Below, one piece after another: positions 59,544 through 64,000 of a DNA stretch of 64,000 bases. Source of the stretch: NCEH01 sp040049195 (GTDB lineage: Bacteria; Pseudomonadota; Alphaproteobacteria; Rhizobiales; Xanthobacteraceae); the NCBI RefSeq assembly GCF_040049195.1, contig NZ_JBDZDL010000006.1. The stretch is one strand, 5' to 3'. Made by a program: the position numbers and the translations under genes. The stretch's first letter is position 1. Every line of letters begins with the position of its first letter. The notes beneath the pieces were generated by a model. That model had not been told where the DNA came from. It ran no database searches and was given only the letters and a program-made list of their open reading frames with translations.

Positions 59544-59915
59544 CTATTTCGGCTTAAAAGTCCCATCATCAAGGGCGCTCAGGCGCATTCCCGCATCGTA
59601 AGCTTGTGGGGGCCAGCCTGAGGCATATATTTCTTCTAATAATCGACGCGCAGGCTCGGGCGCAACCGCGAGCGTTGCGGTGGCAGCGTTCAGGCGCACC
59701 TGCATATTTGGGTAGCCATAGAGAACCATAAGGGCACGCCTCTCATCTCCTGGACGCGCCTTCATCTCTTCTTCTATTGCTCTCTTTTCGTCATAAAGGC
59801 GATTATATTTACTTATTTTGCCATCATCCAAAGCTGAATATTGCAAGATGCCGATCTGAGCATAGGCGTCGACTAGCTCATTCGTCCGCATTTCGTTTAG
59901 TATCCGCTTCTTCAT
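59544..59915 (-). CDS. DUF2019-like putative immunity protein, copy 1 (cognate of intact toxin)
   Basis: 123 residues. It directly follows the intact toxin and overlaps its stop by ATGA, so the two are translated together, as expected for toxin and immunity. Blocks: RTNELVDAYAQIGILQYSAL, DDGKISKYNRLYDEKRAIEE, RRALMVLYGYPNMQVRLNAA, VAPEPARRLLEEIYASG, QAYDAGMRLSALDDGTFKPK. No signal peptide or membrane span, so it is cytoplasmic. Toxin-neutralising function is inferred from layout and from the small helical form typical of immunity proteins. Confidence 0.83.
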   Translation of the reverse strand: MKKRILNEMRTNELVDAYAQIGILQYSALDDGKISKYNRLYDEKRAIEEEMKARPGDERRALMVLYGYPNMQVRLNAATATLAVAPEPARRLLEEIYASGWPPQAYDAGMRLSALDDGTFKPK

Positions 59916-60763
59916 GGTTTTAACACCCCATGTTTGACGAGAGCTTCAAGGCCAACCCTTTGCCGTTCGGCCCAATTTTTGTCCTTCAAAAATCCCCGTG
60001 GTGAAAGACCTCCATATTCTTCATTTGGCCTTTGATACCACCCGCTGATTTCCCAATGCTTCAGCCTTGAAATTCGCACCAGATTCTCCGGCCCCTCGAT
60101 CATCTCCGGTGGAAAGCCAGCTTCGGCCGCCGCCGTCTGCTCGACAATATGATGCACGTCGGTTCCCGCCTCTGGAGTTTTCACAGCCGCCTGAAGTTCC
60201 GCCAAGGTCTTTGGCGGCTCAAGATAGGCCATGATGTAGGGACTGTAGACGTCAATGATCCATTTCGCTCCCTCCAGCACGCCGACAAAGAGTCGAGCGC
60301 GCAGGCTGAAGCCGGCACGGAGCGCACGCAGCAGCCAGCCTGCAGCTCGTTTCACCACTTGCGTGCGGTCCTGCGCGCTGGGCGGGGCTGCGCGGGGAAC
60401 CGGCGGCGGCTCCTCGAGAGGGGGGCCGCCATTGTCCCCGATTTCCGGGACACGTGGCGTGATGGTGATGCGGGGCGGATCGCCCTCCTGCCATGGCGGG
60501 AGCTGCGGGCTGCGGGGCCGGCGCGTCCGGGGCCTGAAGGCCACCGGCAGAACTGCAATGCCGCCCGGCCCGACCCACTGCCCGCCACCGGGATTATTGC
60601 GTGGAACACGCGGCTGATGGGGATTGAAATTTGCTTTGCGGACCGCCTCGCGCAGCCGCAGCGTCTTGACGAGAAAACTCAGCTCCGCCAAGGCCGCGCG
60701 TATCTCCAGAAGCTCTCGCAGATCTGGATCAAACACAGGATCGTTTGATCGCCACCGATACAT
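59912..60763 (-). CDS. Putative polymorphic toxin with C-terminal HNH-like nuclease domain
   Basis: 283 residues. N terminus: a helical segment (LRELLEIRAALAELSFLVKT), then PHQPRVPRNNPGGGQWVGPG (~49-68), a motif I recall from rhizobial proteins with variable C termini. Pro-rich linker to ~130, amphipathic helices, then the C-terminal domain. Candidate catalytic residues are His204-His205 (TDVHHIVEQT), Asn227 (GPENLVRI) and His236 (RLKHWEI), a pattern like HNH/His-Me-finger nucleases. No Sec signal, RHS repeats, PAAR or CdiA region, so the export route is unknown. AAAGGAG-like ribosome-binding site upstream. Likely DNA or RNA cleavage; not shown. Confidence 0.72.
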   Translation of the reverse strand: MYRWRSNDPVFDPDLRELLEIRAALAELSFLVKTLRLREAVRKANFNPHQPRVPRNNPGGGQWVGPGGIAVLPVAFRPRTRRPRSPQLPPWQEGDPPRITITPRVPEIGDNGGPPLEEPPPVPRAAPPSAQDRTQVVKRAAGWLLRALRAGFSLRARLFVGVLEGAKWIIDVYSPYIMAYLEPPKTLAELQAAVKTPEAGTDVHHIVEQTAAAEAGFPPEMIEGPENLVRISRLKHWEISGWYQRPNEEYGGLSPRGFLKDKNWAERQRVGLEALVKHGVLKP

Positions 60764-60981
60764 GGTTTAGCCCCTCTCCTTTCCTTAAGGATAAGGCTAT
60801 CCCGAACGATGGGAATAAATTCATAGTTGATATTAGGCCATTTCAGGCGCTTTTTATAAACTCACGAATGAAATTTAGGATTATATTCTAAACACTTGCG
60901 CCGGGCGGCGGAGGCGAAAAATAAATTCGCCCAACGCGCAAATCGCGAAAATCTTTCCCCGCTTACCGGGCCATCCGCCTG
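60764..60981. promoter_or_regulatory. AT-rich region upstream of toxin gene
   Basis: About 218 bp between the toxin gene and the FtsX-type permease gene upstream on the same strand. 60800-60895 is strongly AT-rich, unlike the flanks, and probably holds the toxin-array promoter on the minus strand. I cannot assign -35 and -10 boxes with confidence. No transposon end, tRNA or attachment-site duplication was seen. Confidence 0.4.
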
Positions 60982-63543
60982 TCACAGATGCCTGAGCACC
61001 CGCACCGGCTTTTCGCTCAGCGCGCGCCAAGTGCCCAGCAGCCCGAAGCCGAGGGTGAACACCAGCGCCAGCCCCATCGCGCCGGCCGCAGCGCCGGGAG
61101 CGAAGGCAAATCCGATTTCCATCACCCGTGTCACCACCCCATAGGCGGCGAGCGCGCCGGCGGCGATGGCGAACAGCGCGGTGACGAGGCCGAGGCCGGT
61201 ATATTCCAGCCCATAGGCGAGGATCAGCCGGCCGCGCGTGGCGCCCAGCGTCTTCAGGATCACCGCGTCATAGACCCGATGCTGGTGCCCCGCCGCCAGA
61301 GCGCCTGCCAGCACCAGCACCGAGGTGAGCAGCGTCACCAGCGAGGCGATGCGGATCCCGAAGGCGAGATCGCCCACCATCTTGTTGGCCTGTTCCAGCG
61401 CCTCCTTGACGCGAATGGTGGTGATGGCGGGATAGGCCCGCGCCATCTCGCGCAGCAAGGGGATTTCGCGCGCGGCGTCGGCGCCGTCTGGATAGGTCAG
61501 GGTCGCGAGCAGCGTATGGGGCGCACCGGCAAAGGTCGCGGGCGAGAACACCATGACGAAATTGATGCCCAGCCGCTCCCATTTGATTTCACGCAGATTG
61601 GAAATGCGCGCGGTGATCGCCCGGCCGAGAACGCCGACCGTCACCTGGTCGCCGAGCTTGAGACCGAGGCCCTGGGCCAGTTTCTTGTCGAAGGAAACCA
61701 GCGGCTCGGTCTCGTCCGGGGCCCACCATGTGCCCTCCACCACCTTGGAGCCTTCCGGCACCTCGGCGGCGGTTGAGATTCCGCGGTCGCTCTGTAGCAC
61801 CCAGGCGGCATCGGCCGAGGGCTTCACCTGCTCGGCCGGCACGTCGTTGAGGGCGAGAATGCGTCCGCGCAGCATCGGCACGGCGCGATAGGTTGCGCCC
61901 GGCGCCCGCGCCGCGATGAAGCCGGCGAAGGCCTCCGCATCGGCGCTCGGCACGTCGACGAAAAAGAAGCTCGGCGCCTTCTCCGCCAGCGAGCCGGAAA
62001 TCTCCTGCGTCAGGCTGCGGTCGATCAAGGCGATGGCGGTGAGCAACGACAGGCCGAGCCCGAGCGACAGCACCACGGTGGGCGTCAGCGCGCCGGGGCG
62101 GTGGATGTTGGCGAGCGCGAGGCGCGCCATGGTGTTGCGCGGGCGCGGCAAGCGGGCGGCGAGCGCCATGATGCCCATGGCCACGAGACGAAGCAGGCCG
62201 AACACGCCGGCGGCCGCGCCAATGAAGATGAGGGCCGCGCGCTTGTCCTCCGCCGTCAACACGGCAAGGGTGGCGAGCGCGACCATGGCCAGGGCGCACA
62301 GGCCGGCATAGAGCCACGGCGGCTGGCGGCGCTCCTGCCCCAGCGCGTCTCGGAACAAGGTGGAGACCGGAGCCTCCTGCGCCCGCGCGAGCGGCCATAA
62401 AGTGAAAGCGAGGGTGACCAGGGCGCCATAGAGCGCGGCCATCGCCAACGCCAGCCCATCCACATGGGGCGCCAGCGGAAAGGGGATGAGGCTCTCGATG
62501 GCGTAAGCGGCGACGAACGGCAGCGCGGCGCCGAGCGCAAGGCCGATGGCGATGCCGATCGCCGCGAGGATCGCCACCTCGGACAAATAGGTGCCGAAGA
62601 TCGTGGCGCGGGTGGCGCCGAGCGCCTTCAGGGTGGCGATCACGGTCCGCTTGGTGGCGAGGTGGCTTGCAACGGCATTGGCCACGCCCACCCCGCCCAC
62701 GAGCAAAGCGGTGAGCCCGACCAACGTCAGATATTGGCTGATGCGCCGGACGTTGCGCTCCAATTGCGGGGATGCGGCATCGCGCGTGCGCACTTCGAAC
62801 CCGGCCTCGGGCGCCCCCTCGCGGACGCTTTTGGTATAGGCCTCGAGGGCGTCGGCCGATGGATCATTCAGCAGCACGCGATAGCTCCAGCGCACCAGGC
62901 TGCCGGGCTGGATGAGGCGGGTGGCGGGAAGGGCCTGCGCCGAGACCAGCAGGCGCGGGCCGAAGCCGACGCCGGCGGAAAGCCGGTCGGGCTCGGCGAC
63001 CAGCAAGGCGCGGATTTCAAACTTCGCCTCGCCCACGGTGAGCCGGTCGCCGACCTTGAGCGAGAGGCGAGACATGAGCGTCTCGTCCGCGAGCGCCCCG
63101 AATGCGCCGTCGCGCTCCGCCAGAAGGTCGGCCAGCGGCGCGGCGGGTGTGGTCTCCACTTCGCCCACCATGGGATAAGTGGCGTCCACCGCTTTCAGCT
63201 CCACCAAGGTCGCATCGCCATCCCCGGTGCGGGCCATGGCACGCAGGAAAGCCACTTGCCCCACCTTGCCACCAGCGGCCATCAGGGCCTGCTCCTGCGG
63301 GCTCGCCTCACGCTGGATCAAGGTGAAGCCGGCGTCCCCGCCGAGGATGGCGCGCCCCTCCCGGGCGAGCCCGTCGGTCAAGGCACCCGCGAAAGAGCCG
63401 ATGCCGGCAATCGCCATGACGCCGAGCGCAAGGCAGCCCAGAAAAATGCCAAATCCCCGCCGCGCCCCGCGCAATTCGCGCAGCGCCAGCCGCAGGCTCA
63501 CGGGAAGCCGGGAGTTCGCGGGCGCCGGCATCCCGGTGCTCAC
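60982..63543 (-). CDS. FtsX-like ABC transporter permease (YbbP-type)
   Basis: Inner-membrane permease of 853 residues with the double-FtsX layout: first span (FGIFLGCLALGVMAIAGIGS), a large periplasmic MacB-like domain, a three-helix FtsX block (NVRRISQYLTLVGLTALLVG, then GATRATIFGTYLSEVAILAA), a middle section, a second periplasmic domain, and a terminal FtsX block (LGATRGRLILAYGLEYTGLG). This matches the YbbP family, proposed to export lipids or hydrophobic molecules. It starts at GTG 63543 overlapping the ATPase stop (GTGA), so the two are coupled. Confidence 0.92.
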   Translation of the reverse strand: MSTGMPAPANSRLPVSLRLALRELRGARRGFGIFLGCLALGVMAIAGIGSFAGALTDGLAREGRAILGGDAGFTLIQREASPQEQALMAAGGKVGQVAFLRAMARTGDGDATLVELKAVDATYPMVGEVETTPAAPLADLLAERDGAFGALADETLMSRLSLKVGDRLTVGEAKFEIRALLVAEPDRLSAGVGFGPRLLVSAQALPATRLIQPGSLVRWSYRVLLNDPSADALEAYTKSVREGAPEAGFEVRTRDAASPQLERNVRRISQYLTLVGLTALLVGGVGVANAVASHLATKRTVIATLKALGATRATIFGTYLSEVAILAAIGIAIGLALGAALPFVAAYAIESLIPFPLAPHVDGLALAMAALYGALVTLAFTLWPLARAQEAPVSTLFRDALGQERRQPPWLYAGLCALAMVALATLAVLTAEDKRAALIFIGAAAGVFGLLRLVAMGIMALAARLPRPRNTMARLALANIHRPGALTPTVVLSLGLGLSLLTAIALIDRSLTQEISGSLAEKAPSFFFVDVPSADAEAFAGFIAARAPGATYRAVPMLRGRILALNDVPAEQVKPSADAAWVLQSDRGISTAAEVPEGSKVVEGTWWAPDETEPLVSFDKKLAQGLGLKLGDQVTVGVLGRAITARISNLREIKWERLGINFVMVFSPATFAGAPHTLLATLTYPDGADAAREIPLLREMARAYPAITTIRVKEALEQANKMVGDLAFGIRIASLVTLLTSVLVLAGALAAGHQHRVYDAVILKTLGATRGRLILAYGLEYTGLGLVTALFAIAAGALAAYGVVTRVMEIGFAFAPGAAAGAMGLALVFTLGFGLLGTWRALSEKPVRVLRHL

Positions 63544-64000
63544 GCCGTCACCTGCGTGATCGCGCTGTCGGCCTCGATCCGGCCGGAGCGCAAACGCACG
63601 GTCCGCCCGCAGCGGGCCGCAAGGGAGGGATCGTGGGTCACGAGCACCAAGGTGGTGCCGCGCGCCAGATGGGCGGCGAACAGCAGGTCCATGATCTGGC
63701 GTCCCGTGCCCTCGTCGAGATTTCCGGTCGGCTCGTCCGCCACGAGAATGGAGGGATGGGGCGCCAGCGCGCGGGCGACCGCGACGCGCTGCTGCTCGCC
63801 GCCGGACAATTGGGAGGGATAATGGGAGAGCCGTCCGCCGAGCCCCACCGCCTCAAGTTCCGCCGCCGCGCGGGCAAAAGCATCGCCCCGGCCGGCGAGT
63901 TCGAGAGGGATGGCGACATTTTCCAGCGCCGTCATGGTGGGGATGAGGTGGAAGGATTGGAACACGATCCCCACATGGGCACCACGGAAGCGCGCAAGCG
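63540..64000 (-). CDS. ABC transporter ATP-binding protein (YbbA/LolD-like), 5' end off window
   Basis: ATPase partner of the FtsX-type permease. The reading frame continues beyond the right edge; about 153 C-terminal residues are visible. Q-loop region HVGIVFQSFHLIPTMTALEN, signature LSGGEQQRVAVARAL, Walker B ILVADEPTGNLDEGTG and switch histidine LVTHDPSLA are intact and LolD/MacB-like. Walker A lies outside the window. Confidence 0.93.
   Translation of the reverse strand, partial: LARFRGAHVGIVFQSFHLIPTMTALENVAIPLELAGRGDAFARAAAELEAVGLGGRLSHYPSQLSGGEQQRVAVARALAPHPSILVADEPTGNLDEGTGRQIMDLLFAAHLARGTTLVLVTHDPSLAARCGRTVRLRSGRIEADSAITQVTA

Larger units (their letters stand above)
57620..60154 (-). 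repeat. Tandem array of toxin-tip plus DUF2019 units
   Basis: Four direct units of roughly 600-630 bp, each a toxin 3' segment followed by a DUF2019-like gene, plus a decayed tip at the distal end. The four small-gene starts are at 59915, 59290, 58661 and 58060, so spacings are 625, 629 and 601 bp. Homology in the extra copies starts at about the paired-histidine motif of the full-length toxin. The array most likely arose by tandem duplication of the toxin-tip/immunity segment. Confidence 0.85.

Noticed and set aside
57620..59975. CRISPR-like or satellite repeat
   Set aside because: Repeat units are 600-630 bp and made of gene pairs, with no short repeats or spacers.
60764..60981. Phage attachment site or tRNA-based integration point beside the toxin array
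   Set aside because: No tRNA, integrase or direct terminal duplication found at either end of the accessory block.

Overview
The window is GC-rich, tightly packed chromosomal DNA from an alphaproteobacterium, most likely order Hyphomicrobiales (Rhizobiales) and perhaps Xanthobacteraceae-like. The case rests on codon use, many ATGA start/stop overlaps, the ftsY-mtaB-dapF order, an IalB-type protein next to rlmN, and several Liv-type ABC systems. The taxonomy is inferred from gene content, not from a marker-gene search. I found no tRNA, rRNA, CRISPR array or insertion sequence.

Layout. (1) 1-9.5 kb: a minus-strand Liv-type ABC importer (ATPase cut by the window edge, two permeases, binding protein), a LysR regulator, a methyltransferase and a CaiB-type CoA-transferase. 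Divergent from these are a CitE-type CoA-ester lyase and an MmgE/PrpD protein. Together they look like uptake, CoA activation and C-C cleavage of an unidentified small acid. (2) 9.8-15.2 kb: glyoxylate to pyruvate, gcl-hyi-glxR-pyk, with strong hairpins before pyk. (3) 15.5-18.8 kb: CYTH protein, family-4-like uracil-DNA glycosylase, ETF-ubiquinone oxidoreductase. (4) 18.8-28.7 kb: TetR regulator and a divergent nine-gene operon, a three-subunit molybdenum hydroxylase (CODH-like but not form I CODH), a complete five-gene Liv-type importer and CoxG. (5) 28.7-35.1 kb: ArsR/EamA pair, LysR/mmsA pair, MFS transporter, apt. (6) 35.2-54.2 kb: mainly housekeeping genes (ftsY, mtaB, dapF, thpR, ialB-like, rlmN, argG, PAP2 phosphatase, GGDEF cyclase, MarR/Bcr pair, DUF3422 protein). 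(7) 54.6-60.8 kb: an accessory island with an AT-rich sulfotransferase, a large polytopic membrane protein and a tandem toxin/immunity array. (8) 61-64 kb: FtsX-type permease and its ATPase, cut by the right edge.

The most unusual element is at 57.6-60.8 kb on the minus strand. One intact 283-residue protein ends in an HNH-like nuclease domain (His204-His205, Asn227, His236). It is followed by four tandem copies of a DUF2019-like gene of 123-124 codons. Each copy is preceded by the 3' end of the same toxin and overlaps its stop codon by ATGA. All four small genes are open. Of the extra toxin tips, two are broken, one is open but lacks one of the paired histidines, and a fifth survives only as a remnant. 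I read this as a polymorphic-toxin module whose tip-immunity cassette was duplicated, with immunity retained and spare tips decaying. The toxin and immunity roles are inferred from motifs and layout.
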